DNA from: Coleofasciculus sp. S288
Lineage (GTDB): Bacteria > Cyanobacteriota > Cyanobacteriia > Cyanobacteriales > Coleofasciculaceae
DNA length: 13,560 nt
Direction of reading: 5' to 3'
NCBI GenBank assembly: GCA_020216575.1
Contig: JAIUYC010000009.1
Location: forward strand, 1-13,560
Position 1 is the stretch's first letter, and each line of letters starts with the position of its first letter. The notes beneath the pieces were generated by a model. The model was given only the letters and a program-made list of their open reading frames with translations, did no database searches and was not told the origin of the DNA. Shown piece by piece: positions 1 to 6,361 of this stretch. The translations under genes were made by a program, and so were the position numbers.

Positions 1-418
1 CGTGGTCTTCAAACCCCACCTTGCGATACAAGCTTTGTGCTCTTGTATTTTCCTGATCAACTTCTAGATGGAGTGCTTGAATTCCTAAAGAGGGGCAAAC
101 CCCTTCTACAAACTGAATAGCCTTTGTGCCTATCCCTTTTCCTCGATGGCTTTCTCGAATGTAAAGTTCATCAATAAATGCATCGCGCCCTAGAAATTCC
201 AAGCTGTAGCCAAATGTAAGGACGATATAGCCAATCGCTTCAATGCCGTCCTGAATTAGCCACACTCGCCCTAGAGATTCATTATTCAAAAGTTTTGCCA
301 ATAATGCATGAACTGTGGAATCATCAAATGGAAGATGTTCAAGTTTGTGACACTCGCGGATGAATTCTACAAGAGTTTCAATATCAGAATTATCACCAAG
401 TCTGAAATGAATTTCCAT
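1..418 (-). CDS. GNAT-family N-acetyltransferase (C-terminus outside window)
   Basis: This is the N-terminal 139 codons of a Gcn5-related acetyltransferase; the frame is open to the window edge, so the 3' end is missing. These enzymes move an acetyl group from acetyl-CoA to an amine in the cytoplasm. The acetyl-CoA pyrophosphate loop is visible as R92-G-K-G95-I-G97, after the strand FIDELYI (81-87). The later motif N124-x-x-A127-x-x-L130-Y131 followed by KVGFED (133-138) is the usual C-terminal GNAT element. The start is ATG at 418-416, with GGGAG about 7 nt upstream. It lies 22 bp downstream of the lipoprotein gene on the same strand, so co-transcription is likely. Family assignment is firm; the substrate cannot be told. 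Confidence 0.88.
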   Translation of the reverse strand, partial: MEIHFRLGDNSDIETLVEFIRECHKLEHLPFDDSTVHALLAKLLNNESLGRVWLIQDGIEAIGYIVLTFGYSLEFLGRDAFIDELYIRESHRGKGIGTKAIQFVEGVCPSLGIQALHLEVDQENTRAQSLYRKVGFEDH

Positions 419-440
419 TCGGGACTCCCATCTTTAGCAA

Positions 441-1358
441 TTATTTAATCTTCCCAATCTTTCGCCCAACTTCTTCAATCTGGGCATAGTTGGAATTTTG
501 GGTGGAGATAAACTTCTTCGCCTCAAATAAATCGAGAATTTCTTTTTGTTCTGGCACGTTGGGGTCGAGTTTCAAAAAGGCCTCCTGGACTTTCTTGACA
601 AACTCCTCGTCATATTTCTGTTTGACTTCTGGATGAATTACCCAGTGGTAGTCGTAGTAAGACGGTGTCTGCCAGATAACATCGACTCTGGAAAGGTCTA
701 CCTCCTTATTTTCTACTCGTTGTTGCCAGACTTTTTCATTCACTGCCCCCACTTCGTAAGTGCCTGCTTCTACGAGTTTGATGGTCTTATCATGGTCACC
801 AGAAAATCCGGGTTGACCTTTGAAATCTTCCAGCTTGACACCAGCTTGTTCCAGGAAATATTGGGGCATTAAACGCCCGGAAGTGGAGGACTCACTACCA
901 AACGTGAAGGTATGACCTTTAAGCTGGTTCAGATCCGATATATCTTTTAAGGGTTTGAGTCCACTCTGTTTATTAGCAATAAACAGGCTGTGGAATTGCT
1001 CGTCTACGTCACGCTGTGCTACTGCTTCTGCCCCCGGAACCTGCAATCTTGCCTGAACCCCTGTCAAGCCCCCAAACCAAACTAACTCCAAATCCCCTAC
1101 CTTAAAGGCAGTAACAGCAGCCCCGTAGTCATTAACAGGCTTGTATTCCACGGGTACGCCCAGTTCCTTCTCTAAATAGGCAGCTAGCTTCTCATACTGA
1201 CGGTGCAACTTTTGCGGATCTTGGTCTGGAATTGCCCCCATCGTCAACGTTTGTGCCTCGGTTCCACCGTTTGTTGCTGAAGTCTCAGAGGATTGAGGCG
1301 AACAAGCTACCAGTGGCAGCACTAACAGCAACAGCCCTGATAATAAAACTTTTTTCAT
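441..1358 (-). CDS. PhnD-like ABC transporter substrate-binding lipoprotein (putative selenate/phosphonate type)
   Basis: A 305-residue extracytoplasmic solute-binding protein. The N-terminus is a lipoprotein signal: KK, a hydrophobic stretch, then the lipobox LVAC with the lipidated Cys at residue 19. The mature part starts with a low-complexity Ser/Thr linker (20-35), then the PhnD-like fold: MGAIPDQDPQKL (40-51), DLELVWFGGLTGVQARL (89-105), and the ligand-site segment FGSESSTSGRLMP (153-165). The wording of these motifs resembles the family annotated as the putative selenate ABC transporter binding protein; phosphonate or phosphite is the alternative ligand class. No permease or ATPase gene is visible: the next gene downstream is the GNAT, and any transporter partners would lie beyond the window edge. 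It is read divergently from the gene at 1584. A purine-rich AAAGGAA sits about 14 nt before the ATG, a rather long spacing. Confidence 0.85.
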   Translation of the reverse strand: MKKVLLSGLLLLVLPLVACSPQSSETSATNGGTEAQTLTMGAIPDQDPQKLHRQYEKLAAYLEKELGVPVEYKPVNDYGAAVTAFKVGDLELVWFGGLTGVQARLQVPGAEAVAQRDVDEQFHSLFIANKQSGLKPLKDISDLNQLKGHTFTFGSESSTSGRLMPQYFLEQAGVKLEDFKGQPGFSGDHDKTIKLVEAGTYEVGAVNEKVWQQRVENKEVDLSRVDVIWQTPSYYDYHWVIHPEVKQKYDEEFVKKVQEAFLKLDPNVPEQKEILDLFEAKKFISTQNSNYAQIEEVGRKIGKIK

Positions 1359-1583
1359 GCCAGGATTTATTTTTTCCTTTATCTACCGTTTCCAGATATA
1401 GCGAGCGATCGCCTCTCCCACTTTAACCGAGATACCCTCGTAGCACTGCTATCGCAACGGAAGGATATATCGGGGGAAAGAAGTGCTCTCAAAAATTCAA
1501 TTGCACAATTAGATCAGAACTACATGAAAAATTGCAGTTCGGTACTCAGGCTATCTTGCCTTGAATTTAGCGGAGCGTAAACA
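1359..1583. other. Divergent intergenic region with small palindrome
   Basis: A 225-bp spacer between the divergent lipoprotein (minus) and fibrillin-like (plus) genes, so it should hold both promoters. It contains one HIP1 octamer (1405-1412) and the palindrome TAGCA-C-TGCTA (1441-1451). On the minus strand, TTGCGA (1457-1452) and TATCTC (1434-1429) are 17 nt apart with the palindrome in the spacer, a weak sigma70-like match. No convincing plus-strand promoter was seen. Confidence 0.3.
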
Positions 1584-2327
1584 GTGGTTGCCAATAACGT
1601 ACTAAGTCCAGATGCACTGAGTCATCTGACTACGGAAGAACTTAAACAAGAACTTCTCAAGCTGGCCGAACGCCGAAACACAGAACCTATCAAACAAAAG
1701 GTGCAGTTTTATGCACAGGAATTAGCACCAATTGTTGAGGAGTTGAGTCGGCGCAATCCGTATCCCAATCCTGAAGATCAAGTACCACTCGTCCTTGGCG
1801 CGTGGGCATCCGTATGGTCTACTATTCCTTATCAAGACCTTCTGCCAGGACGCATTCGCGAGCAGTCTTACCAAATTTTTCACGACAACGGTTACTATGC
1901 CAATATGGCACGCTACGCACCAGGGCATAAGGTTCCTTTTCTGCAAAAGTTATCATCACTGCTACTGGCTTACGACTTGATGGTGCTGCAAACGTATGAG
2001 GTACGAGATGGTCGGTGGTGCATCCAGAATGTTGGCATAAAACAGGCGTTTCGATTGGCAGCAATTCCTCTGAGTGTTGAAAAGGCGGAGGCTTGGTTTA
2101 GGGAAACTGTCAAATCGAGAGCGGAAAAATTATCTCAAGACATGGATTCTCTAGAAGCACCTTCCCTAGAAAACCTGGACAAAAGTACTGCCAAACGGTT
2201 GAAAACAGCTTTCTTGATGGTGCCTCAGTTTGAGCATTTATATATAGATCGCGATTTTCGCGTTGTTAAGACTCGGCGAGAAGCCAAACAGCGACCTTCT
2301 TATACCATTGCTACTCGTCTTCAGTGA
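1584..2327 (+). CDS. Conserved cyanobacterial protein, possibly PAP/fibrillin-like
   Basis: A 247-residue soluble protein with no signal peptide or membrane segment. The first 60 residues are helical and charged. A core follows with LVLGAWASVWS (69-79), which resembles the L-x-G-x-W opening of PAP/fibrillin proteins. The end, FEHLYIDRDFRVVKTRR (216-232), resembles the closing strand of that family (a hydrophobic-YLD-x-D-hydrophobic-R pattern). Fibrillins are lipid-binding lipocalin-like proteins of plastids and cyanobacteria, associated with thylakoids and plastoglobules. I infer the link from these two short motifs only, so it may be an unrelated hypothetical family. The start is GTG at 1584, with GGAG (1572-1575) 8 nt upstream; no in-frame ATG lies near. 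It appears monocistronic, with a hairpin 27 bp after its stop. Confidence 0.75.
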   Translation: MVANNVLSPDALSHLTTEELKQELLKLAERRNTEPIKQKVQFYAQELAPIVEELSRRNPYPNPEDQVPLVLGAWASVWSTIPYQDLLPGRIREQSYQIFHDNGYYANMARYAPGHKVPFLQKLSSLLLAYDLMVLQTYEVRDGRWCIQNVGIKQAFRLAAIPLSVEKAEAWFRETVKSRAEKLSQDMDSLEAPSLENLDKSTAKRLKTAFLMVPQFEHLYIDRDFRVVKTRREAKQRPSYTIATRLQ

Positions 2328-2353
2328 TTAGTAATCGCATGGCATAAAAACGG

Positions 2354-2379
2354 TAGGGACACAGCATGTTGTGTCCCTA
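2354..2379 (+). repeat. Perfect 10-bp inverted repeat, possible terminator or palindromic repeat
   Basis: Arms TAGGGACACA (2354-2363) and TGTGTCCCTA (2370-2379) are perfectly complementary around a 6-nt loop. It lies 27 bp after the stop of the 1584-2327 gene and could end its transcript, but no T-run follows, so it is not a classic intrinsic terminator. GTAGGGACAC...GTGTCCCTAC palindromes of this kind recur between genes in cyanobacterial genomes (from memory), so a dispersed repeat is the likelier reading. Confidence 0.6.
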
Positions 2380-2385
2380 TGCTAC

Positions 2386-2413
2386 TTGACTCGCAGAAGG
2401 GCGATAGTATCTT
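2386..2413 (+). promoter_or_regulatory. Candidate sigma70-type promoter for the membrane module
   Basis: TTGACT (2386-2391, 5 of 6 to the -35 consensus) and TATCTT (2408-2413, 4 of 6 to the -10) are 16 nt apart. This is the best promoter match I see between the hairpin and the DUF1232 gene. It would give a leader of about 200 nt, which contains a small CCTAC/GTAGG stem (2521-2525 and 2531-2535). No start-site evidence exists. Confidence 0.3.
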
Positions 2414-2622
2414 TGTTACCTCAAACTTTCTGGCAGCTAACTAAAGCAAAATCCTAAATCCTTTTTGAGTGAAACGAGGCAGCAAAATGGTGGGGTATCC
2501 GTACCAACAGTCGAAGTAACCCTACCTTTTGTAGGATTTATACAACAAAATTGCGGGTAAACCACACCAGACGATTCTCTAAGGAATTTGCGAGGATGAA
2601 CTTAGGAATCGGAGGGCAATGA

Positions 2623-2886
2623 ATGAAATTTTTCCTACAACCACTCTACAAAGCATATCGATTGATTCTACGAAATCCTCAATATCGGTGGGTAGCGATT
2701 ATAGGCAGCTTAATTTATCTGTTAAGTCCTATTGATTTTGCTACAGATGTTATTCCGTTTGTGGGGTGGATTGATGATGGACTGGTTGCAACTCTGCTGG
2801 TTACTGAAGTTTCTCAAATTCTCCTAGAGCAACGTAAAGCCAACAGAACGAAGAGTGCTGATATTGATGCTGTTTCAGCCAGCTAG
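2623..2886 (+). CDS. DUF1232 (YkvA-type) small membrane protein
   Basis: An 87-residue protein. The DUF1232 signature is clear: YLLSPID (32-38), then D42-V-IPFVGWIDD (44-52), an amphipathic to hydrophobic hairpin. A hydrophobic helix VAIIGSLIYLL (24-34) and the segment GLVATLLVTEVSQILL (53-68) suggest membrane association. The biochemical role of the family is unknown. The start ATG at 2623 has GGAGG (2611-2615) 7 nt upstream. It is the first of four same-strand genes that end in two more small membrane proteins, with 47 bp to the next gene. The context suggests a role in envelope maintenance or stress, which is inference. Confidence 0.88.
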   Translation: MKFFLQPLYKAYRLILRNPQYRWVAIIGSLIYLLSPIDFATDVIPFVGWIDDGLVATLLVTEVSQILLEQRKANRTKSADIDAVSAS

Positions 2887-2933
2887 ACCGATAAATGTCT
2901 CGTCCAAATTTATAACATTGCGAGGAACTAAAC

Positions 2934-3542
2934 ATGTCTGAATCTGTTAAAGAGCAAATCCCTGCTGAGCTTCAGAACGCCAAATCTGAAGAGAGAATAC
3001 GGACAGAACGAATTTATGAAATTGTTCGAGATGCTTTTTCTCAAACCATCGCTGAAGTAAAAGAAGGGTCGGGTGAAATTAAGGCGATCGCAAAAGAAAG
3101 TCTCTCCAAAATCTTGAAAACTTTAAATGAGAAGAGCGAGGAGAGTCAGGAAACTAATGAGAAAGCTCCTTCAACCAGTTCCAATTTTTTGGCACTTTTC
3201 AAAGCGATTAAAAATCGGTTATTTGTATATTTGCACCAGGAATATAAGGACTTGCCCAATCAATACACCCAATTGAAAAATCGGGCGGTCAATCTTGATA
3301 CAAACTTGACTGAGCGTTATGGCGATCGCTACATTGCTGTGAAGCAACGCCTAGAGAAAGGAGTCGCCTGGTACAACACTGTAGCAGTGCAAGCGAAAAC
3401 GACGGAACCTACTGTTTTACAACAGAGACAAGTAGAGGTTGAGAACCAGCTAAGTGAAGCAGGTGCAACACTGGCTCAAAAGGAACGACACATTAAACAA
3501 CAGCTAAAAGAACGCCTACAATCCGCTGTTGCTAAGCTTTGA
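2934..3542 (+). CDS. Unrecognised charged helical protein in the membrane module
   Basis: I do not recognise this 202-residue protein. It has no signal peptide and no clear membrane helix. It is rich in Glu, Lys, Gln and Ala, and most of it should be helical. Residues 1-75 form a strongly charged helical region; 74-84 is a Ser/Thr/Pro-containing break; 85-101 (NFLALFKAIKNRLFVYL) is an amphipathic segment that could touch a membrane; 160-202 reads as a second coiled-coil-like region. ATG 2934 has GAGGA (2922-2926) 7 nt upstream. Gaps of 47 and 29 bp to its neighbours imply co-transcription with DUF1232 and Pmp3 genes. It contains two HIP1 sites, so it looks native. A peripheral membrane or envelope-stress role is a guess from position. 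Confidence 0.8.
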   Translation: MSESVKEQIPAELQNAKSEERIRTERIYEIVRDAFSQTIAEVKEGSGEIKAIAKESLSKILKTLNEKSEESQETNEKAPSTSSNFLALFKAIKNRLFVYLHQEYKDLPNQYTQLKNRAVNLDTNLTERYGDRYIAVKQRLEKGVAWYNTVAVQAKTTEPTVLQQRQVEVENQLSEAGATLAQKERHIKQQLKERLQSAVAKL

Positions 3543-3571
3543 TGTTTTGAAATTTAAAGGAGTGAATCATC

Positions 3572-3763
3572 ATGAAACTTATTCGCTTTGCTCTTGGAAT
3601 TCTTCTGCCACCCGTCGGCATTTTCATGACCTACGGAGTAAGTACAACCTTGCTAATTAATATCCTGCTGACTCTTCTCGGTTGGGTTCCCGGTAGCATT
3701 CATGCTGTTTGGGCGATCGCTAAACATGAAGAAAAAGTCAGCCAACAACAAGGTACGGTCTAA
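3572..3763 (+). CDS. YqaE/Pmp3 family (UPF0057) small membrane protein
   Basis: A 63-residue protein with two transmembrane helices. The family marks are visible: ILLPPVGIFM (10-19) at the end of the first helix, and LLGWVPGSIHAVWAI (35-49) closing the second. The family normally has 50-60 residues, so this is full length, with a short charged tail (KHEEKVSQQQ). Relatives include yeast Pmp3 and plant RCI2, which affect membrane potential and are induced by cold or salt; bacterial YqaE is less well characterised. AAAGGAG (3556-3562) lies about 9 nt before ATG 3572. It follows the helical protein by 29 bp and precedes the holin-like gene by 66 bp. The HIP1 site at 3713-3720 lies inside the coding region. 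Confidence 0.93.
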   Translation: MKLIRFALGILLPPVGIFMTYGVSTTLLINILLTLLGWVPGSIHAVWAIAKHEEKVSQQQGTV

Positions 3764-3829
3764 AAGCACCTTGCTACCTTGATAATTTGGATTGGATAAA
3801 TTCTGTTGTTTGCAAAATGGAGAACTAAA

Positions 3830-4234
3830 ATGCTGGGATTTTTTCTGACAACGTTGATTAGTGCGTTAAGTCTATTAGTGGTTGACCTGGCAGTTCCAGG
3901 AGTGAGTATTGCCACATTTCCTGTCGCTTTACTGGCAGCAATCTCCATCGGGTTGGTTAATAGCTTGATCAAGCCAGTTTTGTCGGTTTTATCACTGCCA
4001 ATTAACATCTTAACGTTGGGTTCTTTCTCCCTCGTCGTAAACGGTGTATGTTTCTGGCTAGCTTCACTGCTAGTTCCTGGTTTTACGGTTCATGGACTAC
4101 TGGCAATTATTCTGAGTCCCATTGTCCTGTCCTTTGCTAGCACGCTCTTGAACAACTACTTTGCTGAAAAAGGTATTGGTCAATCTCTTCCTGGAACCCA
4201 CTCCAATACAGCCCTGGAAGCTGGAGAACAGTAA
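3830..4234 (+). CDS. Phage_holin_4_2-type (YvlD-like) integral membrane protein
   Basis: A 134-residue protein with about four transmembrane segments (roughly 4-22, 30-46, 50-82 containing two, and 87-108). The motif NSLIKPVLSVLSLPIN (44-59), then LTLGSF (61-66) and VPGF (82-85), is diagnostic of Pfam Phage_holin_4_2 (YvlD). Despite the name, these are ordinary chromosomal membrane proteins in bacteria, and no phage gene is nearby. I chose ATG 3830 over TTG 3806, which is in the same frame, because GGAG (3819-3822) lies 7 nt before the ATG. It closes the four-gene module. The tail after residue 110 is polar and probably outside the membrane. Confidence 0.9.
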   Translation: MLGFFLTTLISALSLLVVDLAVPGVSIATFPVALLAAISIGLVNSLIKPVLSVLSLPINILTLGSFSLVVNGVCFWLASLLVPGFTVHGLLAIILSPIVLSFASTLLNNYFAEKGIGQSLPGTHSNTALEAGEQ

Positions 4235-4418
4235 TATCCACTAGGGCATCGGTCAAGTAATCCGAGTTGACAAAAGTACTGTCATGTGGGTCACTCAACA
4301 ACATCGACTTGTTAAGTGCATTCGCTTTCATCAGGGGTTATGTTATGCGTCCTCCCCACTGGCATCTTGCCCTTTCCTCGCTAAACTCTAGAAATGGTTG
4401 CATCTGGAGTCAGCTAGG

Positions 4419-5927
4419 TTGAACTCGAAGTATTTAGCCGTTGAAAGTCACGATCGCAATGTTCTTCCTCCTGCATGGGAAGAATTATCTTACAAGTGCG
4501 CCCCGCGATCGCATCGCCTAACGGTTGCTGAACCCAAGACACCTTACCAGTCCCAACTAACGCCAGGATGTCCCAGAATCCCGCCAAATATCCAACTGCG
4601 GCAGTATCAGCGTCAAGCTGTAGCAAACTGGTTTTCCAATCAGGGGCGAGGAACACTGAAAATGGCGACGGGGAGTGGGAAGACAATTACAGGATTGGCG
4701 ATCGCAACTGAACTGTATCAGAAAATTGGCTTGCAGGTGTTGCTGGTGGTTTGCCCCTACCGCCACCTCGTCACCCAATGGGCGCGAGAATGCCAGAACT
4801 TTAATCTAGAACCAATCCTGGCATTCGAGACGGTGCGCAACTGGCAAAGCCAACTTTCCACGCGACTTTACAACATACATGCTGGCACCCAACCCTTTCT
4901 CACCGTCATCACCACCAATGCCACGCTGATCACACCAGGGTTGCAGTCTCAGTTAAAATACTTTCCCGCTAAAACCCTAATTGTAGGAGACGAAGCCCAT
5001 AACTTGGGTTCCCGACGCCTAGAAGAAAGCTTGCCCCGCAACATTGGGCTGCGTCTCGCCTTGTCAGCCACGCCAGAACGGTACTTTGATGAGGATGGGA
5101 CGGAAGCGGTATTTGACTATTTCGGTTCTGTATTGCAGCCCGAACTGACTTTAGCGGATGCAATTCGACAGGGAGCACTCGGGCGCTATGTCTATCATCC
5201 GATTCTGGTGGAATTAACGGAAGCAGAGTCCAGGGCTTATGCCAAATTGACGAAGCGGATTGGCTGGGCGCTGATGAATGAAGAAGCGATCGATATTAAC
5301 AATGACACCCTAACATCCTTATTAATGCAACGCGCTCGGTTAATTGGTGCAGCCAGCAATAAGTTAAAAGCGTTGCGGGAGTTGATGGTTGGGCGTCTGG
5401 ACACCCATCACACCCTGTTTTATTGCGGAGATGGTTCGGTCGAAGGAGACACCAGTGAGGAAAGCAACCGTCAGTTAGCCGCTGTGGCTAGATTGCTGGG
5501 GATAGAACTCGGCTATCGCATCAACACCTACACTGCCGAAACTCCTTTGGTGGAACGAGAAGAGTTGCGCCGTCAATTTGAAAGTGGGGAGTTACAAGGG
5601 TTGGTGGCAATTCGCTGTCTTGATGAAGGCGTTGATATTCCAGCCGTTGAGACGGCTGTGATTCTTGCCAGTAGCGGTAATCCTCGCCAGTTTATTCAGC
5701 GCCGAGGGCGAATTTTGCGCCCACATCCTGGTAAGGAACGCGCTACGTTATTCGACATGATTGTTTTGCCGCCTAATTTGGGACGAGAAACATTGGAAGT
5801 CGAGCGTAATCTGCTCAAGAAAGAGTTGAGGCGATTGTTGGAATTTGCTGATTTAGCGGATAATGCGGGGGAGGCTAGGGTTAAGCTGTTGGCGCTTCAG
5901 AAGCAATTCGGATTGTTGGATATTTGA
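4419..5927 (+). CDS. SF2 DEAD/DEAH-box helicase
   Basis: About 502 residues, cytoplasmic. Numbered from TTG 4419: a helicase entry motif QLRQYQRQAV (59-68), Walker A ATGSGKT (83-89), Walker B DEAH (191-194), motif III SATPER (216-221), and the second RecA lobe with CLDEGVDIPAVETAV (400-414) and motif VI QFIQRRGRILR (424-434). All residues for ATP hydrolysis are present. The arrangement is that of the Rad25/UvrB-like or restriction-subunit branch of SF2; similar cyanobacterial proteins are often labelled 'DNA phosphorothioation system restriction protein', but no dnd gene is in the window. There is no ATG before Walker A. TTG 4419 has GGAG (4406-4409) 9 nt upstream and is preferred; TTG 4398 (509 aa) is the alternative, and an in-frame TAG at 4389 blocks anything longer. 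Confidence 0.9.
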   Translation: MNSKYLAVESHDRNVLPPAWEELSYKCAPRSHRLTVAEPKTPYQSQLTPGCPRIPPNIQLRQYQRQAVANWFSNQGRGTLKMATGSGKTITGLAIATELYQKIGLQVLLVVCPYRHLVTQWARECQNFNLEPILAFETVRNWQSQLSTRLYNIHAGTQPFLTVITTNATLITPGLQSQLKYFPAKTLIVGDEAHNLGSRRLEESLPRNIGLRLALSATPERYFDEDGTEAVFDYFGSVLQPELTLADAIRQGALGRYVYHPILVELTEAESRAYAKLTKRIGWALMNEEAIDINNDTLTSLLMQRARLIGAASNKLKALRELMVGRLDTHHTLFYCGDGSVEGDTSEESNRQLAAVARLLGIELGYRINTYTAETPLVEREELRRQFESGELQGLVAIRCLDEGVDIPAVETAVILASSGNPRQFIQRRGRILRPHPGKERATLFDMIVLPPNLGRETLEVERNLLKKELRRLLEFADLADNAGEARVKLLALQKQFGLLDI

Positions 5928-5939
5928 GGGGCTAAGGAA

Positions 5940-6010
5940 TGGGAGAGCTGTGCAATCTTCTATTAATTATTCGGGAAGATAGTCCTAAATCATTTAAACA
6001 ATCTCTCCCA
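5940..6010 (+). repeat. Nested inverted repeat after the helicase gene
   Basis: Outer arms TGGGAGAG (5940-5947) and CTCTCCCA (6003-6010) are perfect complements. Inside, ATCTTC (5955-5960) and GAAGAT (5975-5980) form a second stem. It begins 12 bp after the helicase stop and could fold in its 3' UTR. No proper T-run follows, so terminator function is uncertain. Confidence 0.4.
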
Positions 6011-6109
6011 CCGAATACTATTTTCCTTTGGGGAGAAAATTTGATAGTTAAAGTTTGCCTAAAGACATGGGTTGGAATCAAAGGCTTGCTCCTGGGGATT
6101 CTATAAGTT

Positions 6110-6139
6110 AAGGGAGGTTTAACTGAGCGTTACTCCCTT
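6110..6139 (+). repeat. Stable hairpin, 7 + 4 bp with a 3-nt bulge
   Basis: AAGGGAG (6110-6116) pairs with CTCCCTT (6133-6139). After a 3-nt bulge (6117-6119), TAAC (6120-6123) pairs with GTTA (6129-6132) around a 5-nt loop. A T-run (6158-6165) lies about 18 nt later, too far for a canonical intrinsic terminator. It could be a terminator variant, an RNA-stability element or a repeat remnant. Confidence 0.45.
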
Positions 6140-6170
6140 CCTGCTAGAAAAATACCTATTTTTTTGAAGA

Positions 6171-6201
6171 ACCACAGAGAACCCAGAGGGCGTAGAGGGA
6201 A
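6171..6201 (+). repeat. Short 9-nt periodic repeat (CAGAG type)
   Basis: Three units in 9-nt register carry CAGAG, CAGAG and TAGAG at 6175, 6184 and 6193. Similar intergenic strings (ACCGCAGAG, CGCAGAG repeated every 9 nt) are scattered widely in filamentous cyanobacterial genomes, from memory. This copy is slightly degenerate. The function of these repeats is unknown. Confidence 0.5.
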
Positions 6202-6309
6202 ACAAGAGATGGGGAAGCCTGGGGTGGGAAGGGTGTAGTATTTATTCCTTTGCTGGTTTCTAATTGAATGGCAGGCTGGATTAGAAACAATTTATACAAA
6301 ATAGTTATC

Positions 6310-6337
6310 CTGAAACGCTACAATCGTTACCTATAAA
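6310..6337 (+). promoter_or_regulatory. Candidate promoter for cbiX-cobA
   Basis: CTGAAA (6310-6315) and TATAAA (6332-6337, 5 of 6 to the -10 consensus) are 16 nt apart. The -10 ends 24 nt before the TTG start of cbiX, which would give a very short leader. The -35 match is weak. Confidence 0.28.
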
Positions 6338-6361
6338 AATTAAAGGCGTTTAAATATACCG

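Larger units (their letters stand above)
5928..6361. other. 434-bp intergenic region with structured and repeated sequence
   Basis: No coding region is supported here. It holds, in order, a long inverted repeat (5940-6010), a compact hairpin (6110-6139), a T-rich stretch (6158-6165), a purine-rich 9-nt periodic repeat (6171-6201) and a weak promoter before cbiX (6310-6337). The conserved boxes of a cobalamin riboswitch were looked for, because cobA follows, and were not found. Confidence 0.5.

Noticed and set aside
546..872. Plus-strand ORF opposite the lipoprotein gene
   Set aside because: It is a shadow of the minus-strand gene, with unusual Phe/Cys-rich composition and no supporting signals.
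3806..3829. TTG 3806 as start of the holin-like gene
   Set aside because: It adds eight polar residues before the first membrane helix and has no ribosome site; ATG 3830 has GGAG 7 nt upstream.
3830..4234. Holin as evidence of a prophage
   Set aside because: The family name is misleading; there is no endolysin, integrase or structural gene nearby, and the neighbours are ordinary chromosomal membrane proteins.
5928..6361. Cobalamin riboswitch upstream of cbiX-cobA
   Set aside because: The conserved B12-box and core sequences were not found; the hairpins present do not match the riboswitch layout.
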